Assembly (NCBI GenBank): GCA_016932165.1
Contig: JAFGDK010000074.1
Location: 1 to 64,000 of the forward strand
Length of the DNA stretch: 64,000 nt
DNA from: Anaerolineales bacterium
Lineage (GTDB): Bacteria; Chloroflexota; Anaerolineae; Anaerolineales; UBA11579
Reading direction: 5' to 3'
This document shows positions 1 to 8,745 of this stretch, in pieces. The notes under the pieces were generated by a model. The model was not told the origin of the DNA and did no database searches. It was given only the letters and a program-made list of their open reading frames with translations. Made by a program: the position numbers and the translations under genes. Each line of letters opens with the position of its first letter. Position 1 is the stretch's first letter.

Positions 1-99
1 ATACATGATTAACAAATCTTTTTTACGAGATTAAATCAGGTTGGGAAGGCAGGTGGTTTTGACTGTGAAACAATAATTCCGGGCAAGGAGCTCAGTGGA

Positions 100-1344
100 C
101 TAATCTTTATCGCCGCTTTCTACCTTCTGGATAATCTGGTGTGCTAACCCGAGCAATCTTTCGGTGTCGATCTGATTATCTTCTGTTTCAGAACGCCAGA
201 AATGATCAAGCAGTTCAGTTTGGGTCATACTGCCGATCAGTGTGCCTTCGGGAAGACGGCCGCGTACCTCTCGTTTGGGGCGTTTGACCAGATGGAACTC
301 AAAGGCTTCACTGGCCAGATCGTGCAGCATGCCTTCATCGATCAACGGCTCCCACTCATGGGGATACTCAATTGTCAGCCGGACAATTGCATCCCGGATC
401 TGATCCTCTTCAGGCATCGCCTTGCGCAGCTTTTCAGATACCTTTTCTTCAGATACCAATTGGACCGAACGCTCAACAAAACTCCTGATCCCGTTGATCT
501 CGCACCATTGATAATTGGTCTTGCCTTTGTACACTTCCGCCATCACGTAGAATTTCTTCTCGTGCGCTTCGCCCCAATCGACCCTCTCTATCGAGCCGGG
601 ATACACGACCGGTGGATGGTTCCCTTCATTCAAGTCCTGGGGTTTATGGATGTGCCCCATGGCCACATAGTCCAGACGTTTGTCTTTGACCAGACCGCTG
701 GAGAGCACCAGATCGTTGCCCAGGATCACGGACCGTTCGCCGCCATAGGAGGCGCCCTGGATGGAAGCATGCGCCGTCAGGATGGTGGGGAGTTCCGGAT
801 CTGCCTTGTCCAGCCATTTGTCCACCAGGTCACCCAGATTGGTTTCCAGCTGCTGGTAGAGTTTATCTGGTTCTGCCAGAGACATCCCCAGGTGAGCGAC
901 CATCCCAGAACGAGAAATCCAAGGCAAGGCGATCAGCTGGAGAGGAAGCCCCCAGAGGTTTTCCGAGAGGTAGAACCTGGGTCGGTCGGCTACGATGATG
1001 TTGGGAATCTCCAGAGTGTTGAACTCTTCCAGGGCGTGCGCCCGGTTGAGACTGGGGGTTAGATCATGGTTGCCAACCAACAATATCGTGGGGATATCGG
1101 CATTCGACAGACGGATGATTCGCCTCTCCCACTCGCGCTGGTAAGTTGGGGCTGGGTTGCGGTCTTTGTAGGCGTCCCCGGCAAAGATTACCAGGTCTAC
1201 CTGCTCTTCTATCGCCGCAGCGATGATCTTGTCCAGTGAATTAAGGAAATCGACCACCCGCAGTGGAAGCCCGGTGTCCGGGTCCTGGCGGCCGTAGTTA
1301 GCCATGTTGATATGGGCATCCGCAAAATGTAAGATTTTTACCAT
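100..1344 (-). CDS. SbcD/Mre11-like DNA exonuclease (metallophosphoesterase)
   Basis: This is a 414-aa calcineurin-like phosphoesterase of the SbcD/Mre11 type, expected to be the Mn-dependent nuclease subunit that works with an SbcC/Rad50 ATPase on DNA ends and hairpins. Visible motifs are DAH at residues 9-11, AGD at 55-57, GNHD at 91-94 and a later GHIH, which together form the two-metal site. The length matches SbcD. Its ATG overlaps the stop codon of the upstream C39/TPR gene by one base (TGATG), so the two are co-transcribed. No sbcC is visible; if present it would lie beyond the left edge. SbcD is the best call, but a more general YhaO-type nuclease is possible. Confidence 0.8.
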   Translation of the reverse strand: MVKILHFADAHINMANYGRQDPDTGLPLRVVDFLNSLDKIIAAAIEEQVDLVIFAGDAYKDRNPAPTYQREWERRIIRLSNADIPTILLVGNHDLTPSLNRAHALEEFNTLEIPNIIVADRPRFYLSENLWGLPLQLIALPWISRSGMVAHLGMSLAEPDKLYQQLETNLGDLVDKWLDKADPELPTILTAHASIQGASYGGERSVILGNDLVLSSGLVKDKRLDYVAMGHIHKPQDLNEGNHPPVVYPGSIERVDWGEAHEKKFYVMAEVYKGKTNYQWCEINGIRSFVERSVQLVSEEKVSEKLRKAMPEEDQIRDAIVRLTIEYPHEWEPLIDEGMLHDLASEAFEFHLVKRPKREVRGRLPEGTLIGSMTQTELLDHFWRSETEDNQIDTERLLGLAHQIIQKVESGDKD

Positions 1345-2753
1345 CAGGGGGTCACTCCCAGTTCTTCCAGTTTGGTGCGGCCGGGGGTGAAGCTGGGATT
1401 GAGGTAGATGGTTTGCTTCAGGTCTTCCACTGCGTTGCCTGTCTCGCCAATTGCCAGGTAGGCCAGAGCTCGCCAGTAGAGGCTTTCTTCCAGGGTGGGA
1501 TCTTCGATAAATTCATATAAAGTGGTATTGGCCAGGTTGATCACATCCTGATAGCGGCCGGAATAGTAATAAGCCCAGTAAGGCCCGGTCTGGTACCACA
1601 TGATGCGGTAGGGCCGGCGAGTTTCGGCGGTTTCCCCTTCTTCTGATTGGCCCAATCCAGCATATAGAAGAAAGGCATAATCGTAGGCGAAAGCTGCATC
1701 CACATATTCATACAACTGCACGTGGCTGGTACCTTTATTGAACCAGGCGAAGAATTCATCAATGCCTTCCTCGGTGCTAATCTCGGCGTTGGCGATATCC
1801 AGGGCATGGCGGTTGGCCCAATCATTGTCTGCCCATTCTCCCAGCAAATCAAGAATCGTTTGCAGGTCCTCTGGTGGATAGACGACCATGAAGAGGTAGT
1901 TGAACCCCCGCCAGCCATCCACAAATTCCGGATAAGGAACTTGCAGATTTTCTCCGGGCTCCAAATAGGCATCCTGGACAATGAAAACCCCCTTGGCTTC
2001 ATCATAACCGGTAACGAAAAGGTAATGTCCCATCCAGGCGATCTTGCCGGTATAGTCCCGTTCGTAATAGCCTTTCTCAATCAGCACCGGGTAGTTGTGG
2101 GAGAGGAGCCGTTTAATCACCTCGATCTCACCGCCGTAGCGGCTGAGCATGGCAAATCTTGTTTTGTCATTCACGAAGTCGACCATTTCGTAAGGCATCA
2201 CGTTCTTGTCTGATTTGCCGCGGTCAATAAAGTTCTTTTCTGGGTCACTTTCACCGGGTTTGATCGCTTTGGCAACGTCATCCCGGTTGCCCGTCCAGCC
2301 CCAGAAATTCAGTGCCATGGTCAGGTTGGCCGGGCCGCAGTAGTTCCAGCGTTCATGCTGGTGCACGTAGGTGACCTGGTTGCGTAAGTCAATTGAGGCA
2401 GGCAAAGGGGTGGGGGTGATGGTTGGAGGAATGGTTGGTTGGGAGGTGTCTTCTGGAGCCGGGGTAGCAGTCGGGGTGCCGATGGGTGTGATTGTAAGCG
2501 CTTGCATCGTCTCGGCAACGATGGTTTCAATTTCATCCTGGCCTTCCGGGACAAAAACAGCCTCATCCGGCGGGTTAAGCAGATAGGTGATCCTGGTTTG
2601 CAACAAATCTAACCGATGACTGATGCGGGTGCGGACAGGCGGCAGCAGCAAGCTGGTCCCACCAACTACCAGCAGGGCCGCAAAGATCAAAAGGCGCTGG
2701 CTGCGTTTTCTGCGCCGCTCAATTTTCAGCCGGGATGCCTGGTTTTCATGCAT
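1344..2753 (-). CDS. Membrane-anchored C39-family peptidase-like protein with C-terminal TPR
   Basis: The 469-aa protein has a basic N-terminus, one membrane segment (about residues 20-40), a Thr/Pro-rich linker (about 90-120) and a C39-like papain-fold domain. The probable catalytic Cys lies in the motif YCGPANL, and the His and Asp lie in GHYLFVTGY and VQDAY. The last 150 residues look like tetratricopeptide helices. It should sit outside the membrane and cut or bind peptides; the substrate is unknown. The start is ATG 2753, seven bases after a perfect TATAAT; a second ATG at 2749 is out of frame. It is followed directly by the SbcD-like gene, with no obvious functional link. Confidence 0.72.
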   Translation of the reverse strand: MHENQASRLKIERRRKRSQRLLIFAALLVVGGTSLLLPPVRTRISHRLDLLQTRITYLLNPPDEAVFVPEGQDEIETIVAETMQALTITPIGTPTATPAPEDTSQPTIPPTITPTPLPASIDLRNQVTYVHQHERWNYCGPANLTMALNFWGWTGNRDDVAKAIKPGESDPEKNFIDRGKSDKNVMPYEMVDFVNDKTRFAMLSRYGGEIEVIKRLLSHNYPVLIEKGYYERDYTGKIAWMGHYLFVTGYDEAKGVFIVQDAYLEPGENLQVPYPEFVDGWRGFNYLFMVVYPPEDLQTILDLLGEWADNDWANRHALDIANAEISTEEGIDEFFAWFNKGTSHVQLYEYVDAAFAYDYAFLLYAGLGQSEEGETAETRRPYRIMWYQTGPYWAYYYSGRYQDVINLANTTLYEFIEDPTLEESLYWRALAYLAIGETGNAVEDLKQTIYLNPSFTPGRTKLEELGVTP

Positions 2754-2760
2754 AAAGGGG

Positions 2761-2766
2761 ATTATA
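2761..2766 (-). promoter_or_regulatory. -10 box of the C39/TPR gene (leaderless type)
   Basis: On the minus strand TATAAT ends seven bases before ATG 2753, so transcription should begin at or next to the start codon. No Shine-Dalgarno sequence lies between them. The -35 region is weak. Confidence 0.6.
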
Positions 2767-2792
2767 TCATCGAAGAAATTAGGTTAACCAAC

Positions 2793-3680
2793 TCAAAACA
2801 GCTTCATTTGAGACGCTTTTGAGGAGATTTTCTCCGGGGTAAACTTCGGCATGGAGAGGTTGATTCCAAATTTGTCACACACCTCCCTGGTCAGATCATA
2901 GAGCTTTTGAGCATCATCTGCGGGAGCGAAGTACCTGAGGCCAAATTTTTGGCGGTACTGGGTGCTGAGTCCGGGAAAATGTTGGTCCAATTGCTGATAG
3001 AGATATTCACGCTGGCGGTCCCGCATAGTCAGCCCGAAGGAAGGAAGCAGGTAACTAGCGCCGTGGTCTGCCGCCATTTGGATGATGGCGCCCACATTTT
3101 CTGAGTTGTCTTCGATCATCGGCAACAGCGGCATTAGCAGTACCCCGGTGTAGATGCCCCTGCCCGCAATTTGGGCCATCGCCTGGAACCGGCGGGAAAC
3201 TTTTGGCGCCCCGGGTTCCAGTTTTTTGCCCAAATCATCATCCGCCGTGGTGACGGTAAAGCTGACTGCTGCGAAGGTTTTGTTAATCTCCACCAGGGTG
3301 TCCAAATCTTTCAGCACCAGGTCGCTTTTGGTGAGGACATGCACAGGGAACTGATTCTTTGCGATCACCTGCAATGCACCCCCGGTGAGATTGTATTGTT
3401 TTTCTACCGGCATGTACGGGTCATTCATCGAGCCGGTGCCGATTGTGCCTCTGATTCGTTTCCGGGGGAGCGAATCGGCAAGCAAGTCTACTGCGTTGAT
3501 CTTGACAATCACCTCGCTGTCGAAGTTCTCGATCTGATAGCATTCACTGCGCGAATCGCAATAGATGCAGCGGTGCTGGCAGCCGCGATACAGGTTCATA
3601 TTATATTTCAACCCGAACCAGTCATCCGGCTGTTTGACCGGATTGAGGATGCCCTTGGTGTGCGTCTCAGTGATCATCAT
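2793..3680 (-). CDS. SPL-family radical SAM protein (DNA repair photolyase-like)
   Basis: This 295-aa protein carries the radical SAM cluster motif C-x3-C-x2-C at Cys34, Cys38 and Cys41 (RGCQHRCIYC), followed by an SPL-like TIM barrel. Relatives are annotated as spore photoproduct lyase-like or Rv2578c-type proteins. Their substrates are mostly unproven and this lineage does not sporulate, so a repair role is inference. ATG 3680 overlaps the stop of the small upstream ORF (ATGA), which implies translational coupling. The operon starts at a TATAAT next to a LexA-type palindrome (3880-3891), which supports a DNA-damage response role. Confidence 0.78.
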   Translation of the reverse strand: MMITETHTKGILNPVKQPDDWFGLKYNMNLYRGCQHRCIYCDSRSECYQIENFDSEVIVKINAVDLLADSLPRKRIRGTIGTGSMNDPYMPVEKQYNLTGGALQVIAKNQFPVHVLTKSDLVLKDLDTLVEINKTFAAVSFTVTTADDDLGKKLEPGAPKVSRRFQAMAQIAGRGIYTGVLLMPLLPMIEDNSENVGAIIQMAADHGASYLLPSFGLTMRDRQREYLYQQLDQHFPGLSTQYRQKFGLRYFAPADDAQKLYDLTREVCDKFGINLSMPKFTPEKISSKASQMKLF

Positions 3681-3814
3681 TCTTCAACCATGATTGGGAG
3701 CCTTTGGGCTTTGTTAATACTATATTCGACTTCACCAGGCAGCAGGGGGATGCCGTCAAAGCCGGTTTCTTCTACGAACTTTCGGGTGATCTCCAGAATC
3801 TCTTCAGCTTGCAT
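3677..3814 (-). CDS. Small helix-hairpin-helix-like ORF coupled to the radical SAM gene
   Basis: The 45-aa frame from ATG 3814 ends in a TGA that overlaps the start of the radical SAM gene (ATGA). The open frame extends back to 3868 without a standard start codon except TTG 3823. That extension (residues reading HHDAGITSIKKLAAM) looks like the GI-t-x-x-x-L half of a helix-hairpin-helix. The recognisable protein therefore begins before any start codon, which suggests an N-terminal truncation or frameshift relative to an ancestral gene, or an unusual start. It could help the neighbouring enzyme bind DNA. The coding call rests on the overlap and the HhH-like pattern. Confidence 0.45.
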   Translation of the reverse strand: MQAEEILEITRKFVEETGFDGIPLLPGEVEYSINKAQRLPIMVEE

Positions 3815-3870
3815 GGCTGCCAACTTTTTGATCGAGGTGATCCCGGCATCGTGGTGGACTACTCCCCTCT

Positions 3871-3891
3871 ATTATAACAGAACATATGTTC
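3871..3891 (-). promoter_or_regulatory. Promoter -10 with LexA-type (GAAC-N4-GTTC) operator
   Basis: A perfect 12-bp palindrome, GAACATATGTTC (3880-3891), matches the core of the Gram-positive-type LexA/DinR box. On the minus strand it lies three bases upstream of a perfect TATAAT (3871-3876), where a bound repressor would cover the spacer. The neighbouring genes on that strand are the HhH ORF and the radical SAM protein. The plus-strand gene at 3980 has only a weaker AT-rich -10 candidate further downstream, so the minus operon is the likelier target. Confidence 0.6.
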
Positions 3892-3979
3892 ATTTATTCG
3901 GGCTTTGGCCCTTTTCCGGGTGTGATTTAAATCCTGCATGCCTATGATAAAATCACCCACATAAATCCAGGTCACCACC

Positions 3980-5953
3980 ATGGCGAAATTGAAGCAATTC
4001 TTCAAGAAAAATAACGGGATCATCTCCTTCTTCCTGCTGGCTGCAGGATTCCTGGTTTATATCCTCCGTTCAATTCATTACGCACAAACCATACCTTCAA
4101 CGGTTTGGGATGAAGGTATGTACATGTACAAGGGTTATCTGTTCACGTCGGGGAAATTCCCACCATTTGAGGATTTTGGTGTGTGGACCAATCAGATGCC
4201 GCTGGCATATTTTGTGGCCGGTCTGCCGCAGGTGCTGTTTGGTCCAGGGCTCAGAGCAGGACGGGTGTTTGCCGTGGTGATCGGGACAGCATCGCTGTTT
4301 GGATTAGGACTTGGCGCAAGAAGATTGCGCGGTAATTGGTGGGCGGCTGCCATGGTATGGGCGGTTTCGCTTAACCAGGGCTGGGTGATGGCTTTCAGCC
4401 AGGTGTTTTCCCAGAGCATGGTTAGCTTCTTCCTGGCCTGGATGATCTTCTTTTTGTCTGGCAAACGGGAGTCGGTATGGGAGATCGGGCTGGCAGGATT
4501 GTTTGCTTCCTTGGCCGGGATGGTCAGGATCAATGTGCTGCCGGTATTGGTCCTGCTGGTGGTTTATGTGATCTGGCGCTATGGCTGGAAATCCGGGATG
4601 GTCGCTGCCGCGGCCGGATTGTTGCCGATCGTGGTGATCCATGCAGTTTATTGGCCGAATATTCTCAAGCTTTGGGCATACTGGATTCCGGAGAAGCTGT
4701 TCCCGGCAATTGCTGAATACCGTTCCCCCTGGCGGGAGGTGTTCCTGCCGGAAAACTTTTCCTGGTTACGTGTAGCTGATTGGTGGGGTGATCAGGACCA
4801 TTTGGCCTGGGTTGGGATCAAGACTTTCGTTGATGGTCTGCGTGCCAATTTTATCTCATGGTATGGAATTGTCGTTGTGCTGATCCTCTGGCCCAGATCA
4901 GGGAAATGGAAAACTGATCATGACAGAAAATTGGCGGTCTTCTATACCGGCACTTACCTGATCATGTTTCTTGTGCATACCTGGGTTTCGATGGGCGGTA
5001 AGACCTGCCAGTTCAGCTGCTTCCCCGGTTATTTCCTGTTTTTCAACTGGTTTGGGTTGATGGCGGTGGTCACCACAGCTGGTTCGTGGAAGAAGCGCGT
5101 TAATTACATCACTCAGATCGTGCTGATCGTATTACTGCTGGCAATCGTGTACCTATTCTTTGTACAGCTGGGAGACAACTTCAGGGCAGCACGATCGTTC
5201 ATTCTGATTGACTTGCTTGGAGTCTCCCTGGAAGCCCTAATGAAGAAACCCGGGGCAGAACTAGGTTCCTTCTGGCAATTTTTAGAGTCCAGCCTCAGTT
5301 TTGACAGTTTGCGCTGGTTACGCTTCTTCTGGTTGAGCGATCTGATGACAAAGGTGCTCTGGGGTCTTGGCGCATTCGTCATCGTATTGGTTTTCCCATT
5401 GCTGATCCGTAAGCTTTTCTTCAGTAAATGGCCAACACAAGTAAACTTTGGAACCCTGGTGATGGTATCCCTCCTGGCAGGCGGTGTAATTGCCGGGAGT
5501 ACTGGCTTGCTGGCTCAACCGATGCGGGTGACCGTGTGTGCTGAAAATGTGATTGAGCGCCAGGAACTTGTCGGCGAAAAATTGTCTGAAATTATCCCTG
5601 ATGGGGCGCAGGTTTTTTGGGATGTAAAATCCAGCGTGCCGTTGTTGTATCTTGATGATGTTAATCTTTTCCTTCCGCAGTTGAACGACCGGTTTACCTA
5701 TATCCCGCAGAGTCAGCAAACAGTAGGCCAAAATCAAACCAAAGCCCGTTTCGGCTGGTGGGATTACCAGATTGGGTTGGAATGGATTGAGGAGACAGAT
5801 ATCATCGTGGCCCAGAACATGGTCTATGACCATCTGTGGGATTGGAAAAATAAAGTCGAGCAGGGAGAGTTTGATATTATTCTGGTGACCGAACCCTATG
5901 ATACCTGCACCGGTACGAGATCGGAACTCATTGTTCTGAAACCAAGTCCTTGA
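3980..5953 (+). CDS. GT39-like integral membrane glycosyltransferase
   Basis: The 657-aa polytopic protein has about a dozen hydrophobic segments and the acidic first-loop motif WDEG (about residue 48) typical of GT-C enzymes of the dolichyl-phosphate mannosyltransferase/ArnT group. It probably transfers a sugar from a polyprenyl-phosphate donor to an extracytoplasmic acceptor; neither is known. The last 130 residues form an extracellular domain. The start ATG 3980 follows an AT-rich stretch with only a weak ribosome site. A strong hairpin terminator follows the stop. A second GT39-type protein lies at 14573. Confidence 0.72.
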   Translation: MAKLKQFFKKNNGIISFFLLAAGFLVYILRSIHYAQTIPSTVWDEGMYMYKGYLFTSGKFPPFEDFGVWTNQMPLAYFVAGLPQVLFGPGLRAGRVFAVVIGTASLFGLGLGARRLRGNWWAAAMVWAVSLNQGWVMAFSQVFSQSMVSFFLAWMIFFLSGKRESVWEIGLAGLFASLAGMVRINVLPVLVLLVVYVIWRYGWKSGMVAAAAGLLPIVVIHAVYWPNILKLWAYWIPEKLFPAIAEYRSPWREVFLPENFSWLRVADWWGDQDHLAWVGIKTFVDGLRANFISWYGIVVVLILWPRSGKWKTDHDRKLAVFYTGTYLIMFLVHTWVSMGGKTCQFSCFPGYFLFFNWFGLMAVVTTAGSWKKRVNYITQIVLIVLLLAIVYLFFVQLGDNFRAARSFILIDLLGVSLEALMKKPGAELGSFWQFLESSLSFDSLRWLRFFWLSDLMTKVLWGLGAFVIVLVFPLLIRKLFFSKWPTQVNFGTLVMVSLLAGGVIAGSTGLLAQPMRVTVCAENVIERQELVGEKLSEIIPDGAQVFWDVKSSVPLLYLDDVNLFLPQLNDRFTYIPQSQQTVGQNQTKARFGWWDYQIGLEWIEETDIIVAQNMVYDHLWDWKNKVEQGEFDIILVTEPYDTCTGTRSELIVLKPSP

Positions 5954-5956
5954 GAA

Positions 5957-5989
5957 CAAAATAGGCTGGCGATTCGCCAGCCTATTTTG
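5957..5989. terminator. Bidirectional rho-independent terminator
   Basis: A 15-bp perfect stem (CAAAATAGGCTGGCG with its complement) and a three-base loop sit between the convergent GT39 and dnaK genes. The A-rich and T-rich flanks give a U-tract in both directions. Confidence 0.85.
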
Positions 5990-6013
5990 TACGTCAGGGA
6001 TATTTAATTTTAA

Positions 6014-7966
6014 TTATTCTTCAGTGAACTCGCCTTCGAGGACTTCATCTTCACCCGTTTTGCTGCTGTTTCCATTCCCATTTCCATTGGTCGCCTGGCC
6101 GCCATAGTTGGGGAAGTCTGAGCCGGGCATGCCTCCGGGTGCACCTCCTGGCTGCTGCTGCCCTTGCTGGGCATAGAGCTGCTGGCTGATGGCGTGGAAG
6201 GCGTTTTGCAGGGCTTCGGTCTCCTGTTTGATGCGGTGAATATCATCTGTCTCTGCTGCTTTCCGCAGCGACTCGATCTGTGATTCGATATTGGTTTTGT
6301 CCGCCGCGGGCACCTTATCACCCAATTCTTTCAGGGTCTTCTCAGTCTGGTACGCCAGGCTGTCGGCATTGTTCTTAACTGTGATCAGCTCTCGTCGCTT
6401 TTGGTCTTCTGCTTTGTGCTGCTGAGCCTGCTGCACCATGCTTTCGATATCTCTGTCGCTCAAGTTGGTGCTGGCGGTGATCGTGATCTTTTGCTCTTTG
6501 CCGGTGGCCTTATCTTTGGCGGTCACGTTGAGGATTCCATTGGCGTCAATGTCGAAGGTGACTTCCACCTGCGGGATGCCGCGCTGGGCTGGGGGAATGC
6601 CTTCCAGGCGGAAGCGTCCCAGACTCATGTTATCGGAGGCCATGGTGCGCTCACCCTGGAGGATATGGATATCTACGGCAGTCTGGTTATCCTCGGCGGT
6701 TGAGAAAACCTCGTTCTTGCGCACCGGGATGGTGGTATTGCGCTCGATCATCGGGGTCATCACCGCGCCGAGGGTCTCTATGCCCAGGGTCAGCGGAGTG
6801 ACATCCAGAAGGAGGACATCTTTTACTTCCCCGCCCAGCACACCGGCCTGGATGGCGGCGCCTACAGAGACAACCTCGTCCGGGTTGACGCCTTTATGTG
6901 GGGTTTTCCCGGTGATTGATTCAACCAACTCTTGCACCATCGGCATCCGGGTGGAGCCGCCGACGAGGACGACTTCATCCAGGTCGGATGGTGAGAGGTT
7001 GGCGTCTTTGAGAGCAGCATGGAAGGGGGTTTTGATACGGGCAACCAGATCTTCGGTGAGCTGCTCAAATTTAGCCCGGCTGATCTTTTTGACTAGATGC
7101 TTGGGCCCGCTGGCATCTGCGGTAATGTAGGGCAGGTTGACCTCAGTCTCCATCACGGTGGAGAGCTCAATCTTGGCCTTCTCAGCCGCTTCGCGCAACC
7201 GCTGGAGGGCCTGGCGGTCATTCCTCAGGTCAATCCCCTGTTCTTTTTTGAATTCATCTGCCAGGTAGTTGACGATCTTCTCGTCCCAATCGTCACCGCC
7301 GAGGTGGGTATCACCATTGGTGGATTTCACTTCGATGACACCATCACCAACCTCAAGGATCGAGACATCAAAGGTGCCGCCGCCAAGGTCAAAGACCAGG
7401 ATGGTTTCGTTTTCTTTTTTGTCCAACCCGTAAGCCAGAGCGGCTGCAGTTGGCTCGTTGATGATCCGCAACACTTCCAGCCCGGCGATTTTGCCGGCAT
7501 CTTTGGTGGCCTGGCGCTGGCTGTCGTTGAAGTAAGCGGGTACAGTGATCACCGCCTGGGTGACCGGCGTGCCGAGGTAGGCTTCGGCATCTGCTTTAAG
7601 CTTGGACAGCACCATGGCAGAAATTTCCTGCGGGCTGTACTCATTGCCAGTCTGAGGGACTTTCACGCGGGCATCACCATTGGGGCCAGAAATTACACTG
7701 AATGGAACCATCTCACGCTCGGTCTGGACTTCATCAAAGCGCCGGCCCATGAAGCGTTTGATCGAGTAAATTGTATTTTCAGGGTTGATCACGGCCTGGC
7801 GTTTGGCAGTTTGGCCGACCAGACGTTCGCCATTCTTTGTAAATCCGACCACGGAGGGCAGCAACCGCGAACCTTCGGCGGTGGTGATCACGGTGGGATC
7901 GCCACCTTCCATTACAGAGACAACGCTGTTGGTGGTTCCGAGGTCAATTCCGATAATTTTCGACAT
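6014..7966 (-). CDS. dnaK: Chaperone protein DnaK (Hsp70)
   Basis: The 650-aa protein has the Hsp70 nucleotide-binding signature [10 protein letters not shown] at residues 5-14, [10 protein letters not shown] near 195, the substrate-binding domain and a Gly/Gln-rich tail ending in EGEFTEE, close to the usual EEVD/EEK tails. It folds proteins in an ATP-driven cycle with DnaJ and GrpE, neither of which is next to it. The start ATG 7966 is preceded by AGGAG. No CIRCE element (TTAGCACTC-N9-GAGTGCTAA) is visible in the 170 bases upstream. It ends at the shared bidirectional terminator. Confidence 0.97.
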   Translation of the reverse strand: MSKIIGIDLGTTNSVVSVMEGGDPTVITTAEGSRLLPSVVGFTKNGERLVGQTAKRQAVINPENTIYSIKRFMGRRFDEVQTEREMVPFSVISGPNGDARVKVPQTGNEYSPQEISAMVLSKLKADAEAYLGTPVTQAVITVPAYFNDSQRQATKDAGKIAGLEVLRIINEPTAAALAYGLDKKENETILVFDLGGGTFDVSILEVGDGVIEVKSTNGDTHLGGDDWDEKIVNYLADEFKKEQGIDLRNDRQALQRLREAAEKAKIELSTVMETEVNLPYITADASGPKHLVKKISRAKFEQLTEDLVARIKTPFHAALKDANLSPSDLDEVVLVGGSTRMPMVQELVESITGKTPHKGVNPDEVVSVGAAIQAGVLGGEVKDVLLLDVTPLTLGIETLGAVMTPMIERNTTIPVRKNEVFSTAEDNQTAVDIHILQGERTMASDNMSLGRFRLEGIPPAQRGIPQVEVTFDIDANGILNVTAKDKATGKEQKITITASTNLSDRDIESMVQQAQQHKAEDQKRRELITVKNNADSLAYQTEKTLKELGDKVPAADKTNIESQIESLRKAAETDDIHRIKQETEALQNAFHAISQQLYAQQGQQQPGGAPGGMPGSDFPNYGGQATNGNGNGNSSKTGEDEVLEGEFTEE

Positions 7967-8145
7967 AATCTTTCTCCTATCTATGAGTTATTTTTAACAA
8001 AATAATTTCATTTTTCCAGCCAGAACTAGCCTGAGGGCTGTCTGGCATATTGTTAAGCATAAGATAATTTTCATAGATGATGATAAGAGGAATATTGGAG
8101 AAGTATTAGAAGGCATTTCTTCCCTGGTTATGGTAGCATTTGAGC

Positions 8146-8745
8146 ATGCCAATTATGATCAATACAACCGAAGTTCGATGGTTTTACCCCTCCGAAATTC
8201 CTTCAAAAATACAAGCCTGGTTTACCGGTTTAGGCGATATCCAACACCAACTACCCCGAACTGACCTCTATTTGCCTGGAAGTGGTCCGGGGATGGGGGT
8301 TAAGCTGCGAGAAGGCCGATTGGAAATAAAATTCCGTTGCAGGCAGAATGGTAGCTTAACCCTATCCAAGAAAATTGCGGGTAATGTTGAAAACTGGCGT
8401 AAGTGGGGATTTCCAATACCATCCAGCAAACCAGCTTGGATACCGGTGGAAAAGGAAAGGCAGATTCTCTATTACCAGGTTGCCGCAGGTGACAAGGTAG
8501 AGCGTTCTACACCCGATGTGATCCCAAGTCAGGGAGGCGGGGTCGAACTCACCCGGGCAGTGCTAGGAGGAGAAGAGCTATGGTGGACGATCGGGATTGA
8601 GGTTTTTGCGCCTGATGCCAGGAGATTCGATGTACTCGAAATGATCGCCCGGTTGGTATTCAATCATTTCCCCGCCGGCTTACAGGTTGGGAATTCTTTC
8701 AGTTATCCTGTCCTGGTTAGAAAGTATAGAGGAGCGAAAAGATGA
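8146..8745 (+). CDS. CYTH-like domain protein of unknown substrate
   Basis: The protein is about 199 aa from ATG 8146. It begins with EVRWFYP and contains DLYLPG, a VKLREGRLEIKFR strand and a later Arg-rich strand, a layout resembling CYTH/triphosphate tunnel proteins, which bind polyphosphates or nucleotide triphosphates. Related-looking proteins occur in cyanobacteria and Chloroflexi without assigned function. A TTG six bases upstream and an ATG nine bases downstream are alternative starts. A weak TAGCAT six bases before the ATG hints at leaderless initiation. Its stop overlaps the next ATG (ATGA), coupling it to the acyltransferase. Confidence 0.55.
   Translation: MPIMINTTEVRWFYPSEIPSKIQAWFTGLGDIQHQLPRTDLYLPGSGPGMGVKLREGRLEIKFRCRQNGSLTLSKKIAGNVENWRKWGFPIPSSKPAWIPVEKERQILYYQVAAGDKVERSTPDVIPSQGGGVELTRAVLGGEELWWTIGIEVFAPDARRFDVLEMIARLVFNHFPAGLQVGNSFSYPVLVRKYRGAKR

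Noticed and set aside
1-99. Possible start of another gene (such as sbcC) at the left edge
   Set aside because: The 99 bases show no frame long enough or similar enough to support a call.
202-1062. Long plus-strand open frame opposite the SbcD-like gene
   Set aside because: The minus-strand frame carries complete phosphoesterase motifs; the plus frame has no recognisable domain and is an antisense shadow.
3171-3947. 258-codon plus-strand frame covering the LexA-type box
   Set aside because: It is antisense to the radical SAM gene and HhH ORF; no domain or ribosome site is seen.
7097-8005. 302-codon plus-strand frame opposite dnaK
   Set aside because: It lies wholly antisense to a highly conserved gene and shows no motif.
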